A stretch of DNA of 64,000 nt from Prorocentrum cordatum (GCA_963575745.1 CAUYUJ010017893.1:474946-538945); one strand, 5' to 3'. Positions 22,117 to 33,060 are shown, counted from the first letter of the stretch. The notes: generated from the sequence alone by a model not told the origin. Translations and numbers: made by a program.

Positions 22117-22292
22117 ATATTTTTTTCGCGTCGCGAAGCCCCCGGACCTCTCGACTCCATCCTGGTGGCCAGTCCCGGGTAGTATCGTCTAGGGCCCCAG
22201 CTTCCGATTTTTGGTCGCGTCGCGAAGCCCCCGGACCTCTCGACCCCATCCTGGTGGTCAGTCCCGGGTAGTTTTGTTTAGGGCCCCAGCGC
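22117..22292 (+). repeat. 88-bp tandem repeat, 2 units
   Basis: CGCGTCGCGAAGCCCCCGGA is at 22128 and 22216. Each unit ends GGGTAGT(A/T)T and GGGCCCCAGC. Confidence 0.93.
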
Positions 22293-22399
22293 CCAGAAGC
22301 GGCCTCCAGAGGCCGCGTTGTGTTCATGGCATCGGGGCTCAAACATCGAGGCCTCGATCGAGGAGAGGGCGAATTGCAGACCGCCGAGCACGCAAGACA

Positions 22400-22710
22400 G
22401 CATGGCGAGGATACGGGGGGAAGGGGAGAGGAGGGGGGAAGCGAGGGGCCAGCAGCGGAGGGAGACGAGGGAGGGAAAGGGAGGGACATGCAGAGGGTGA
22501 GGAGGGAGGGAAAGGGAGGGAAAGGGAGGGAGGGGGAGGAAGGAAAAGGACGGAAGAAGAGGGAAGAGGAGGAGAAGGAGGAGGGGAAAGAGGAGGCTGA
22601 GAAGAGAGGGGGAGGAGAGGAGGAGGAGGAAACGGAGGAGGAAGAGGAGGATGAGGGAGAGGGGAGAGGAGGGAGGAGAGAGCAGGGAGGAGGAGGCAGG
22701 AGGAGGAGGC
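22400..22710 (+). repeat. GGA/GGGA-rich tract
   Basis: Purine-rich array with GGAGGGAAA and GAGGAGGAG units. The minus strand reads as a Ser/Pro/Leu-rich 304-aa frame that I reject as a gene. Confidence 0.85.
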
Positions 22711-22750
22711 TCGCGAGCTGCCAGCTCGGCTGGAGTCGTGCGGCAGCGAC

Positions 22751-22842
22751 CGCCTCTCGCTCCGGGCTGGAGTCCTCTTGTGCGAGCTTGGGGCCCGCCT
22801 CTCGCTCCGGGCTTGGGTCCTCTTGTGCGAGCTTGGGGCCGT
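22751..22842 (+). repeat. 45-bp direct duplication
   Basis: CCTCTCGCTCCGGGCT starts at 22753 and 22798; both are followed by GTCCTCTTGTGCGAGCTTGG. Confidence 0.9.
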
Positions 22843-23019
22843 CTTGGGGCCTCGAGGATCGAGGTTCGAGGCTTTTTGCCATTCGGGGGAACCCCTCGTC
22901 ACCACGGCTGGACGCGGTCCGGAAAACTGGCCAGCTTGGGAACGGGAGGGGTCCGAGGATAGATTTCGAGCGGGTGCTGGCCCAGGGTGGCGCGAAGGTG
23001 GTGGCCTTCCAAGAAGCCA

Positions 23020-24430
23020 ATGGGGGGTTATTGGAGGGGCTAGCAACGCAGCTAGCAAGGCTTTCCGTACTAAGCCACTTGTGCGCAAGGCGGTTTCACC
23101 ATCAACTGGCGTTGTTCGTGTTTCTCTGCCAACCGACCGCGCTTCGGGATGAAACGGAGCTTATGGGAACAAGTCCACTGGTTTGATGAAGAGGCACCAC
23201 CTGATCGTGACCCAACAAACAATCATAAGGTGGAAACTTGCCAAAGTAGTGGAGCTATTGTGCGCGTTGGTAAGATAGCAACGCATGGCATTCCACGCAG
23301 CGACATGAAGCTAAAGGTTTCGGACGAAGAATTACAGCACTTGCTAAGCAAGTGTGTTCGAGCGCCGACATATCTTTATGCGACGCCGTTCTTGTCATCA
23401 AGTCGTGTTTGTGAGGAGTTGACCAAATATTTATGGCAGTGTAGAAAAGCTACGTGCCATGACGTTCACCGACGCCGGTCGGCTCAAGTTGTGTTCAGAT
23501 ATCATTACTGTACGTAGAACCGTTGGCTTGTCGATTCGCATGTCAAACACCCGCGGCACCGACATATTCACAATGTTACAGCGCTGTGTTTTGGAGGCTC
23601 ACGACGCCGTCGCGGCAAAAACATCATTTCTGGAAGATTTACGCGTTCTTTATCTGAACGTGTATTTGTCGAAGACTGCCCTTTTTTGAGCAATCAAGAA
23701 ACGCCCTGGCCACGAATGCCTTCCCATTCTTCCAGAACGACGTCTTCTCTTTAGGCATGGACGCTTTTCTGGACAAGATTACTGACGTTTTACTCGATCT
23801 CCTCAAAGCCACGTCCTTGGCCCCGTATGGGCGGGCCCTGATGCCTTATGCAAACTGGGTGGAGAACCGCGCTCTGTATTTCAAGGTTGGCCATAACCTG
23901 TGTGCACTGGAGGACGCATTGGTGTTTGCAGCTACCCTTGCCGATTGTTCATGGCACGATCTGACGTCGCGAGCGAAAATGGAAGCCATCATTGCTGGGG
24001 CGCCACACCTTGGTACTTTCAGGTCGAAAGAAATTTGGATTGATGTTGCTGAAATCATGCTGAAAAGCCCGGACCGGCATCGTCCCTCACCAGCTGACAC
24101 TTCGAGGGTCTCGGAGGAGCTGCTAGCGGTGGGCGAAACTGGACCTGGCCCCCGCCGCGTCATCCGATTCGTCGCTGGCGATCCCGTATCCAAAGAGCCC
24201 TTTAGCATCGCTGAAGTTCAGGAGTACAAGGACGTCGCTGAGAGCATTCTGAAACACTTCCAGATGCGTTTCAATATCGATGGGGCCATCCAGGCTTGGT
24301 TTCAAGTTTGCGAGGCATCCAAAGGAGTGGTCGGTTTATTCTGTGGAACAGGCGTGCCTTCTGAGCCGTTCAAGGGCTACGCGCCCCGCAGAAAGATGCA
24401 ACGGACGCAGAACTCCACGATCCGGCCACT
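23020..24430 (+). pseudogene. broken coding block, function unknown
   Basis: About 1.4 kb of markedly lower GC and non-repetitive sequence that reads as ordinary protein across three linked frames. Part 1: from about 23040 through the ATG at 23149, with SSGAIVRVGKIATHGI and VSDEELQHLLSKCVRAPTYL. The frame changes at about 23435 to IYGSVEKLRAMTFTDAGRLK. It then continues with SIRMSNTRGTDIFTMLQRCV and LEDLRVLYLNVYLSKTALF. A T6 run at 23681-23686 shifts it to EQSRNALATNAFPFFQND, the ATG at 23757, ALMPYANWVENRALYFKVGH and LCALEDALVFAATLADCSW, ending in GC-rich sequence after about 24430. I recognise no domain. It may be a decayed gene or cDNA copy; a viral origin is possible but unsupported. No poly(A), spliced leader or splice site was located. 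Confidence 0.5.
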
Positions 24431-24499
24431 GTCCGCAAGAGAACGACTATACTGGCCAATCGTATCTTTAGTAAATACCCGACACTGGAGAGCAAGCTC

Positions 24500-25110
24500 C
24501 GGGGCAAATTGCCGCGGTAGTGTTTGGCCTCGGACTCCGCGCTGCGCTGCGCTCGCAGCCTTGGACTTAGAAGTGCGCGGGCACGATCCGCCCCGGAACG
24601 CTCCTCGTTTGGGATGGGCCGTCGTCGTCGTCGTCGTCGCCGCCGTCGCAGGACGGAGGCCACGACCCTCGCCAGGGAGCTGGGCTTCACCGAGTTTATC
24701 CGCGAGGCATGACCTGGGGAGCGGCCCGCCCGAGCCGCGCCATGTCCAGGCTGTCCAACAGTTCGGCCGGGCGCCGCGGACGTCCTGTGCGCGTCGCTGG
24801 GACCCTCTCGGGGTGACCAGCGTGCTTCGCGGGGACTCCGTGCTACGCACTGCCCAGTGCCTCGTTCGCCCGTCGTCGCTCTGCCCGGCGGCCAGAGCCA
24901 TGCCCGCTCCCAGCCAGCCCGCTAGCTCGCTTTGCTCCGCGCAGCGGACGACCCGCGGGCGTTGCTGGGACCCCTTCGGGGCGACCGGCGCGCGTCGCGG
25001 GGACTCCGTGCTGCGCTGCGCCCGCAGCCTTGGGCAGTGGAGTGCGCGGGCAAAGACGGAGAAAAAGAGCGGGAGGAAGCGGGGGCGATCCACGCGAGGG
25101 GGGTGCCGAT
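24500..25110 (+). repeat. diverged GC-rich direct repeats
   Basis: GCGGGGACTCCGTGCT occurs at about 24829 and 24997. CTGCGCT(C/-)GCAGCCTTGG and GTGCGCGGGCA occur at about 24545-24585 and 25013-25055. Irregular units of roughly 170-300 bp. Confidence 0.6.
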
Positions 25111-26955
25111 ATGGGCGTCGACATTCGTACACGTAGATTCCCCCGCACGCAGATTCATACACAATCAGACCCACTCATGCGCAGACTCACCCGCTCTCAA
25201 GCTCTCGTTATCAGACCTATCGTCTTCTTCCGCGTTGCGTTCCCCGCCATACATCGGCATGCCCCTCACGCGGTTCTTGGCCTCATAGGGAGCTCCACCG
25301 AAGACGAGATTCACAGTTGCGTCGCTCTCAACTGCGTATGGTTGGGCCTTTGGCCAGGCTAATTTTCGTTGTGTTTTCGTTTTCCCTCGTTCTGTCTTCA
25401 ATTCGCCTTTACAGCAAAACGAAGTCGAGACGAAAACGGCCCACGAAATCGCCAAAACACTGTTTACGTCCAGCCGTGGTGTGGAGGAGGATCAGAAGGA
25501 AAAGAGGGAACAGGAAGAAGATCATGCAACAGGGGCGCTCGATTGAGCATTTTCCTTGGGTGGAGGGCTCAGGGTGACATCCATATGCGCGCTTGCGCCT
25601 CGAAGAAGAAACGCGAGAACTGAGGGGTGGGGAGGGACCAGGAAGGGAAGCAGGAGCAAAGCCACCGTCCAAACGGTCCTGCGTTATGGTGACGCCATCC
25701 CCGTCCATCAGGCCCTCCAGCATCACCCGGAAGTCCCTGCACTTCTCGCACACCACGAAATCGCACTTGCCACCCCATTTGCTGCCGCCCGGCGTCGGGT
25801 TGAGAAGGAGGAACCCGTGCTCATCTGCGAGCGCCTGCGGCAGATCCGCGCTCGCATTGAGAAGGAAACTTGCATCCCTCCGCCAAGCTTCACAGCATTT
25901 TTTTCCCGCGCCGCGTCGGCCCCCCGGACCCCCTAAATTTCAATGCTGATGCCGAAACGCGCGACTGTTTCTTTTCCGTAGGCGTCCGCGGACCGCGCCG
26001 CGCGCGCAACTGGGCATTGAAGTTGGGGGCGGGGGAAGGGGGGGAGGGCAGGAAAACTTGCGCTAAGATTATCGGAGGGTTGTTAGGGGGGGGGGGGAGG
26101 CCGGCTCGGGTGGAAAGCGTCGAGCCGGCATCGGCGATGCGTCGCCGACGGATCGGCGGTGTGCCTCTGAGGTGGAAGCAGGGCGACGACGCTTCTGCAC
26201 ATCCGCCGCCGCTGGCCAAGCCACACCCTGGGACCCGGAGCAGCGTGCACGCCTTCCCGGCCAAGCCACGGGGCGTAGGCGCACCGTTCCTGGGCCCAGG
26301 ATGGGCCTGGCCAGCGGCGGGGGCTGTGCGTGCTCTGGACGGGTCACTCCTCAAGGGGGGGGGGAGGTGCCTCCATGCTCCTCCCCCTCCTCATCCTGCT
26401 CCTCTTCCTGCAACCCCCGCTCCACCCATTCCGACAGCACGTGCCCACCCACCCCCTCCGTGGATCCAAGAGGGGGCGATGATTGCCCCCATCCAGAGTG
26501 GGTCTCGTCGCCCCGTGAGGGCAAATCCGCGCGCTCCTGGGCGGGGCGGGTGATCGGGCACCTACCAGCGATCAGTGGGCGATCGGGGTCGATGCGTCCC
26601 CCCTTGCGCCTACGTGCCCCTAAGATTGCCCCTGATTTTGCAAGAGACGGACACCCTTCCATCTGCAAGCGCGACGTCCTCTGCCACGGCTGCCGCCTCT
26701 CCCGCAACGTCCGCAGCCGATTGAACACAAGAGCTCCGACACCGTCTACCAAAAATCAAATGATCCAGTGGGGGGAGCTGGACCTGAGCAAGGACCGACA
26801 CGAGCATATTCCCATAACGCAATGATACTCTGAGATCCAGGGCGATGCTCGTACCACACAACGCCGATGTCTCAACTCAGTGCTGTCTCAGCCAGACGTG
26901 CTCCGAGAATATCTGATTCAAACCACACGAGGTTGGTCAGAAGGACAAGCACCAC
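25111..26955. other. no gene recognised
   Basis: Mostly unique GC-rich sequence with a fragment of the 77-bp unit at about 25265-25300, a G10 run at about 26088 and CCTCCTCATCCTGCTCC at about 26385. No protein family motif was found on either strand. Confidence 0.4.
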
Positions 26956-26959
26956 ACAG

Positions 26960-27030
26960 GCGCAGATCCAAGAAATCCGCGCGGAGCGCCAAACGTCTAT
27001 GTTTATGGCGTCGGTTCTTCTTCGAGTTAG
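26960..27030 (+). repeat. Rep-F right arm only
   Basis: GCGCAGATCCAAGAAATCCG, GCGGAGCGCCAAACG and TTTATGGCGTCGGTTCTTCT match the right arm of Rep-F. Confidence 0.75.
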
Positions 27031-27154
27031 TGGTACATCTTCTGGCGGGCCTGTAGGCAGACCAGGACGCCCCACCACTGCTTGAGGCACCTTGCTGCGG
27101 CACCACAACCCCCACCTGGGGCTCGGACATCTCGAACGCTGAGGGGCGCCGCCC

Positions 27155-27240
27155 GAGGAGGAGGAGGAGGAGGAGGAGAAGGAAGAGAAGGAAGAGGAGG
27201 AAGAGGAGGAGGAGGAGGAGGAGGAGGAGGAGGAGCAGTA
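27155..27240 (+). repeat. GGA trinucleotide tract
   Basis: Near-pure GAGGAGGA array with GAAGAGGAAG interruptions. Confidence 0.9.
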
Positions 27241-27894
27241 CCACCACCCACGCAAAACGTGCCGGAGGCACAGCAGACCTCGTCCGGCTGCTCGAGGGTG
27301 CGAGCGACGCGGGGAGGTATCCTCCACCACCGCCTGGAGGGTCGATCTTCGGGGTCCTCGGCACGAGGCGGATGTGGATACATTTGGCCACGCCCCATGT
27401 TCCGAATCTGTCCACATCCGCCGCGTGCCGAGGCCCTCGAAGACGGATGCCCCAGGCCGGTGGTGATGGAGAAATCTTCGCCTCGGGGTGCGAGCGTCGC
27501 GGGGGCAACACCGGGGACCTCGAAGCCGTCTCACATCCTGGGTGGCTACCTACCCCGCCACCCCAACCCAACCCGAAGACCCGAATTTCGGGTACCGGGG
27601 AGGTACGGGCTTCAGATATGTGTTTTTTCCATGTTCCCCGCCCCCCCCCCACACTGAAAATGGAGGGCAGATCGGGGCCTTCGGGTTGGGCCAGGGTGGT
27701 TTGGTGGGCGGTGATGGGTTGGCACAAACCCAGGTTGGCCAGGGCCCCGTCGCGAAGCCTGGCCAGCCGCTCACATAGCTGGCTCGCGAGCGCGGGTCAG
27801 CGGAGGGCGGACGAAGGGAATCGGCCCCACCGGGCTCCCAAACTCGGGGGCGACGATAGGGGGCGAATTGCCCAGGGGGGGAGCAATACATGCG
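27241..27894. other. no gene recognised
   Basis: GCCGAGGCCCTCGAAGA at about 27428 and GGTCCTCGGCACGAGG at about 27354 form a loose inverted pair around 27300-27440. Otherwise unremarkable. Confidence 0.35.
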
Positions 27895-28080
27895 TCCAGG
27901 GTTATGATGTTCCAACCTACTTTAGTCTTGACTACCAAAAAGAATTTCGAGCACCAGAAAAAAAAAGGAAATTCGATGGGTCTCACGTGTCGGGCCCTTG
28001 GAGATACTCGCCCGACACTGTTTCGACACTCTCTTGACACTTTTCCGGGTGCTCGAAACTATTTCTGGGATACCGCAGAG
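27895..28080 (-). repeat. Rep-L copy 2, inverted
   Basis: GGTTATGATGTTCCAACC, TTTCGAGCACCAGAAA, CTCACGTGTCGGGCCC and GGTGCTCGAAACTATTTC are the reverse complement of the copies at 18895 and 35205. Confidence 0.8.
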
Positions 28081-28109
28081 GCTCCCTCCCCACCAAGCTG
28101 CAGCGTGCT

Positions 28110-28262
28110 GGGTTCGGCCGGCACCCCACGCCCTTCCGGACGCCCTTCCCGACGCCCACAACGCTCCCGACGACCACGACGTCCTTCCCGACGCCCACAA
28201 CGACCCCGACGCCCTCCCCGGATCCCGACGCCCTTCCCGACGCCCACAAGGGTTCCTGACGC
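28110..28262 (+). repeat. CCCGACGCCC minisatellite
   Basis: CTTCCCGACGCCCACAACG-like units recur six to seven times. Confidence 0.85.
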
Positions 28263-28439
28263 CCATCACGACCGCTTCCTGTCGCCGCCGTAGGGTCCGC
28301 AGTTTCGTCGCGGGCGGCCCTTGCCTCCCGGCCCCTGGCCCGGCCCTCTTGCTGCCCCTCCTTTTCCTTCTCCTCGTCCTCTTCCTCCTCCCCACCCTGC
28401 TCGTCCCTCCTTTCCTCCCCGGAGGCTCGCCGCAGGACC

Positions 28440-28565
28440 TGCGTGGAGCCGTGAGGCCCGTGGAACCTGCGTGGCCTGTGGGGCGTGTGCGACTCGTAGG
28501 GCCCATGGGACCTGTGCGACTCTGTCAGCTTGCGGGGCCTGTGCCAGAGATGCCAGGGGTTCCTG
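28440..28565 (+). repeat. degenerate GGCC(T/C)GTG minisatellite
   Basis: Units such as CCTGCGTGGAGCC and CCTGTGGGGCGTG recur about seven times. Confidence 0.6.
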
Positions 28566-28799
28566 GACGACAAGTGGGCACGACGCCGAGATGCGAGGAT
28601 GCCAGCGACGAATCAGTCCCTGGGAACAACAGAAGTTCAAGGGCGCCGATGGTCCATGCCTTCGGCGACGCTCCCCAACGAATGCGTGTACCGTGTACTG
28701 CCCGCCACTGGGCTAGTCGCTCCTGGCGTGGCCTCCGATACATCCGGGTCTGCCAGAGGCGATTGGCTGAACACCGTTGGCGCTAACCCCCGCTGAGTG

Positions 28800-29020
28800 A
28801 GCCCCGAGAGCCCAGAGTCGAACCGATAAGCCGGATCGGCGATCGAAATGAATCGGATCGGCGAAAATCCGCAGCAAATCGGGAGAAGTCGAATCGGCGG
28901 AAATCGGCAGGCTAGTAAAGCCTCCACTGAGAAATCGAAACCCAGAGCGGAATCCGAGGCCGCAGCGAATCGGAATCGGGAGCCATCGGAATAAACCAAA
29001 TCGGATCGGAGGAGTCGAAA
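28800..29020 (+). repeat. AATCGG minisatellite
   Basis: GAATCGGATCGGCGA-like units, 10-25 bp, through the whole stretch; related to 5630-5790. Confidence 0.75.
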
Positions 29021-29049
29021 TGAGCCCTGCGGTTGCATGAGGCAGACAA

Positions 29050-29225
29050 GTCTCAGCAGCGACCGAGGGGGAAAGTGAGAACGGGCGGGCCTTCTCAGAA
29101 GGCTCGGAAGTCCTCTGTCCTTCTGGGAAGCGTTGTGAGCCTTCCCCAAAGACACAGAACACTTCGCAGAAGGCGCGAGGGCTTCTGAGAAGTTCCGCCG
29201 CCTTCTGAGGAGGCCTTCGAAGACC
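29050..29225 (+). mobile_element. Rep-D copy 2, right terminus lost
   Basis: Left end AGCGACCGAGGGGGAAAGTG and interior CTTCTCAGAAGGCTCGG, GGCGCGAGGGCTTCTGAGA and CCGCCGCCTTCTGAGGAGGC match Rep-D. The terminal inverted copy is missing. Confidence 0.75.
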
Positions 29226-29334
29226 CACGTCGACACATTGCTAGCGCGGCCAACAATGGGCCAAAGGGGAAGGATGCAAGGGCAACCTTGGAACGTTGCT
29301 CATCCTTACTATGCGGGTTGACTGTACAGTAAGA

Positions 29335-29503
29335 GCTCGACCACAAGAAACCTTCCGCAAGAAATCCACCCTGAGACCCCAGGACGTCCATTGATTTTTG
29401 GTGTGGGAACGTCACGCTTTCCATCGCAAAACAATCAGAACCCAGGACACCCAGGGCACTCTGGAGGCAAGCAGGGTGTTTGGGGGCATGGGTCTCCACT
29501 GTG
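29335..29503 (+). mobile_element. Rep-A copy 4
   Basis: TACAGTAAGAGCTCGACC to GGGTCTCCACTGTG. It is preceded by ATGCGGGTTGACTG, which resembles the end of Rep-B. Confidence 0.85.
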
Positions 29504-29749
29504 TCCCAGGCTCCGTGGGGTTTTCGAAGGGACCAGGAACTTGGGGCCCGACCCTGGGAGGTACAATGGGGGGGCGCTCATCCTCGATGCGGGTGCGTCC
29601 GAGTAGCCCCTAAGAGGTGTATCCCGGAGCTCCCGCCCCTTTCTAAGCGGCCAAACTCTTCGGGCGAACCTCAGGACTCGAAGGAGAAAGACCGCCTGTG
29701 AGCACACGGCACGCCGTCTCACGGGCCAAGAGACGACGCCAGGACTGGG

Positions 29750-29835
29750 ATGACATCGTGTGCAAGGAAATCGAGAATCTCTGGGATCTGGCGGCTCTGG
29801 AGGATGTCGCTGGCGCCGCGGCCTTCGGTCTGAGC
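29750..29835 (+). repeat. Rep-M copy 2
   Basis: GATCTGGCGGCTCTGGAGGA and TGGCGCCGCGGCCTTC match the left and middle of Rep-M; the GAGCGTTCTGGAA end is absent. Confidence 0.7.
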
Positions 29836-30049
29836 CCAGCCCCGTCCGAAAGGAGCTCGGTGTGCGGACGCCCCAGCTCCCAAAGCCGCGAGATACTGCA
29901 GCGTCTGTACACCGAACTCCTTCGCCAAAGTGCTGACCCAGATCGCAGAGATCGCTGCAGAGGGAAGGGGCCCGCCCAGCGTTGGCGACCCTCCGTGCCG
30001 GGAGGGGGACACTGGCTCTCGTCTGGCCATCATCCTTCTTCAGTTCTGC

Positions 30050-30185
30050 GTCCTCCCTTCTCTCCCTCTCTCTTTCTCCCTCCCTCTCCCTCTTTCTCCC
30101 TCTTCTCTACTTCTTCCTTCTACCCCTTTCCCCTCCTCACCCTCCTCACCCTCCTCCTCCTCCTCCTCCTCCTCCTCCTCCAGCT
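30050..30185 (+). repeat. CTCCCTCT / TCC pyrimidine tract
   Basis: TCTCCCTC repeats pass into a (CTC)n run ending at about 30183. Confidence 0.85.
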
Positions 30186-30438
30186 CCTAGGCCCTGGGTC
30201 GCTGCCAGAGGCGGGGGCAGCCCTGCAGGCTGCGGCCTGCGCGGGAGGCGGGGAGGCGGGGGCCTGCAGAGGCAGCAGAGCGTCGGCCCCTGCTCGGGTG
30301 CGGAGGCCGCGTCAGAGGAAGAGGCCCGCAACACCACAGGAGGCAACTCCTGGGAGGTCTTCGTCGGACGATGAAGCGATTGAAAACAATGCGGCCCGGA
30401 AGGAGCTCCTACCGGGCCGACTTGTTTTCGTAGGGGGA

Positions 30439-30456
30439 CGTCCTCCTAGGAGGACG
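30439..30456. repeat. 18-bp perfect palindrome
   Basis: CGTCCTCCTAGGAGGACG. Confidence 0.9.
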
Positions 30457-30599
30457 CTGAGCCGCATCAGGGCGGATGAAGCCCGGGACTAAGGCGGCTT
30501 CGTCAGGACTGAACAAGATGAAGCGGCATCAAGCCACATGATATGGGGAGAGCGTGATCCACCGCCGCTTTACTGTGGAAAATTGCCAACCTTTTCCTC

Positions 30600-31735
30600 T
30601 GGAACCCGGGGGTCGCCCCCCCCCCCCCCTCCGAAAATCCCCCCCCCCCCTGCTGGAACCCCTCCCCCCCCCCCCCCCCCTCCCCCCCTCCCCCCGGCAA
30701 AAACCCCCCCTCCCCTAACCCCTCCCCCCCCCCCCCTCCCCTCGAAAACCGGGGGGGGTCACTACCGGTTCGAACCCCTCCCCCCCCCCCCCCCTCCGGA
30801 TCCGGAAAACCGGGGGGGGTCACTACCGGTTCGAACCCCCCCCCCCCCTCACCACCGCCAGCAAACGACTCCCGGTCCCCACCACCGTCCGCATCACATC
30901 CCCCACTGGTGTTCCCAGCACCACTGTCCTCACCACCGCTGTCCCCACTGGTTCCACCACCGCCCCTACTGTCCCCACCAGTGGCCCCACCACTGTCGCA
31001 CTGTCCCCGCTGTCCCCAGAACTGTTCCCACCACGGTTCCACTCTCCCCACTGTCTCCACGGCCCCAACCACTGCCCGACTATCCCCACTGTCCCCACTG
31101 TCCCACTGACTCCTCCGCTGTCCCACTGAGCTGTCCCACTGTTCCCACCACTGTCCCCACTGTCCCCACCACTGTCCCCACTGTACCTCTGTCCCATTGT
31201 CCCACCGCCGTCCTCGCCACCGCCTTCACCACTGTCCCCACCACCATTGTACCCTCCACTGTCCCACTGTTTCCACCTCATTCCCATTGTCCCCACACCA
31301 CTGTCCCCACCACCACCGTCACCACCACTGTCCACTGTCCCCCCCTGTTCCCACCATTGTCCCCACCACTGTCCCCACCACTACCGTCCCCACCACTGTC
31401 CCACTGTCCCACTGTCCCCACCACTGTCCCGCTATCCCCTCACCACTGTCCCCACCAACACCGTCCCCACCACTGTCCGCACCCCCACTCGGTTTTCGAG
31501 GGGGGGGGGGGCTTCGAACCGGTAGTGACCCCCCCCCGGTTTTCCGGATCCGGAGGGGGGGGGGGGGAGGGGTTCGAACCGGTAGTGACCCCCCCCCCTT
31601 TTCATGATGAGCAGGGGGGGGGGGGGGAGGGGTTCGAACCGGTAGTGACCCCCCCCGGTTTTCCGGAAGGGGGGGGAGGGGGGGGCGGAGGGGTTCGAAC
31701 CGGTAGTGACCCCCCCCGGTTTTCCGCCAGCAGCG
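30600..31735 (+). repeat. foldback: C/G-tract arms around a CCACTGTCCC satellite
   Basis: The left arm (30600-30850) has units of AACCGGGGGGGGTCACTACC followed by GGTTCGAACC and long C runs. The right arm (31495-31735) has the inverted units, GGTTCGAACCGGTAGTGACC with long G runs, four times, about 60 bp apart. Between them about 640 bp is a degenerate (CCCACCACTGTCC)n satellite. The open frames across it are Pro/His/Thr/Val repeats. The arms could pair, or form G-quadruplex/i-motif structures. Confidence 0.88.
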
Positions 31736-31856
31736 GTAGAACACGCTCTTTCTGATATGGGGACTGAGCCTGGTTAGCGGCCAGTTTCCGACCAGGGACG
31801 CACCAGCGCCAGCGCCGACTCTGCAGTTGACCTCCCAGGAGTTGCACCCGAAAGTC

Positions 31857-31900
31857 AGGTCGGGCGTGCCCCCCTCCAGGCGGATTTGTTGAAGGGTGAA
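31857..31900 (+). repeat. Rep-E left end (possibly paired with 32764-32853)
   Basis: AGGTCGGGCGTGCCCCCCTC and CAGGCGGATTTGTTGAAG match the left terminus of Rep-E. The matching right terminus lies about 0.9 kb on, so one copy may be split by insertion of the intervening repeats. Confidence 0.6.
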
Positions 31901-32237
31901 AGTGGGGGTCGGGCGCAGGGTCCCGGCAATGGTGCCATTATGGGCCACGCATGGGCGATACATTCTCGTTTGCTGTGATCGGCGGGGGAGCCCATTGAAG
32001 CTCCCCGCCTGCACCCATGCGCGAGACTTGAGGGTAAACGAAGCAGGGAGCGGGGGGCTCGGGAAATGCGACCAAGGCAACGTGCGCGGAGGGCGCAAAC
32101 AAAAAGGTTTCAATAAACGAAAGCGGTGAGGTCAGTGTCAAAATCTGCTCAGCCAATCTGACATGCGGAACACTGCGCCTCAGTGCTGGGGATCTTGAAG
32201 GCCAGGGCAAAATGATAATTTACATTGCGGGGAAAAC

Positions 32238-32430
32238 AACATGTGAATTCACATGTTGGGAAAAGGCGAATGTGAGTTCACATCTTGGGAAAAGAGGAAC
32301 CTGTGAATTCACATGTTGGAATGTTGTTTAGGAATCTTTGTGAACGGGGCCAGAATTCAGAGTGGAAAAAACAAAATGTGAAATCACCTTTTGGATGAAA
32401 GGAACATGTGAATCCACATTTTGGGAGAAT
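32238..32430 (+). repeat. 30-31-bp tandem repeat with palindromic core
   Basis: Five units of (A/C)TGTGAATTCACATGTTGGG-type sequence at about 32241, 32270, 32301, 32375 and 32406. The core ACATGTGAATTCACATGT is a perfect 18-bp palindrome. Confidence 0.9.
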
Positions 32431-32509
32431 CGCGGGGCCCATTCCAAATCTGCCTTGGGGGTCGACAAGTCATCGGTTGGGAACATACGCGATCATCAAT
32501 CGCACAATC

Positions 32510-32755
32510 AAGACACACTTGCACTCCACTTCGCCGCCCCACGCGCAATGCGCAAGAACGATAATGGATGGACGGCGCGTTTGCCCACGCGGGCAACGCG
32601 CGGGCACGAACGACTGGCCCTCATGACCGCCAACATTGGATGCCAATCATACCCGATCACATACATGAGCGATACATTGAGCATGCATGGGCCATTCAGC
32701 CCCCATTGAAGACCCTCTGTTGCAGATCCCCTCTTTCACCCTCCAAATTTGGGAC
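32510..32755 (+). repeat. Rep-N copy 2
   Basis: CGACTGGCCCTCATGACCGC, CAACATTGGATGCCAATC and GAGCGATACATTGAGCATGC are inverted relative to 17205-17395. A weaker relative is at 31940-32045. Confidence 0.75.
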
Positions 32756-32763
32756 GAAAGTAA

Positions 32764-32853
32764 AACATACCCCGAGAGCATTCAAAAACACAAAGGAAAA
32801 ACTCTCAACACATCGTCCCCTGACTCTCCTGTAGAGGGGCAGGCCCGACTTAA
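32764..32853 (+). repeat. Rep-E right end
   Basis: CATCGTCCCCTGACTCTCCT and GTAGAGGGGCAGGCCCGACT followed by TAA match the right part of Rep-E. Confidence 0.75.
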
Positions 32854-32869
32854 CCCTCGGGGTTCTTCT

Positions 32870-33060
32870 GACCCGGGTCAATCCAGACCCCGACCAATCA
32901 GGCCTTGCAAGATCCTGCAAGATCCTACACCCAAATCCGGGACAACGCGAAGCATCCTGCAACATCCTGCAAGATCCTGCGCCCAAACCCAATGCGACCC
33001 TGGCCCTGCAGGATCCTGCAAGATCGTGCGCTCTGGCTGACCCCCGTTTGCACTGACTCC
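32870..33060 (+). repeat. Rep-K copy 1
   Basis: GACCCGGGTCAATCCAGACC, repeated GATCCTGCAAGATCCTGC and CTGACCCCCGTTTGC. The same order occurs at 35560-35715 and the first word alone at 37192. Confidence 0.8.

Noticed and set aside
30750-31720. GGTTCGAACC words as tRNA T-arms
   Set aside because: They occur inside C/G-run repeats with no acceptor stem, D-arm or anticodon arm nearby.
30538-31755. 405-residue Pro/His/Thr frame
   Set aside because: Translation of C runs and the CCACTGTCCC satellite.
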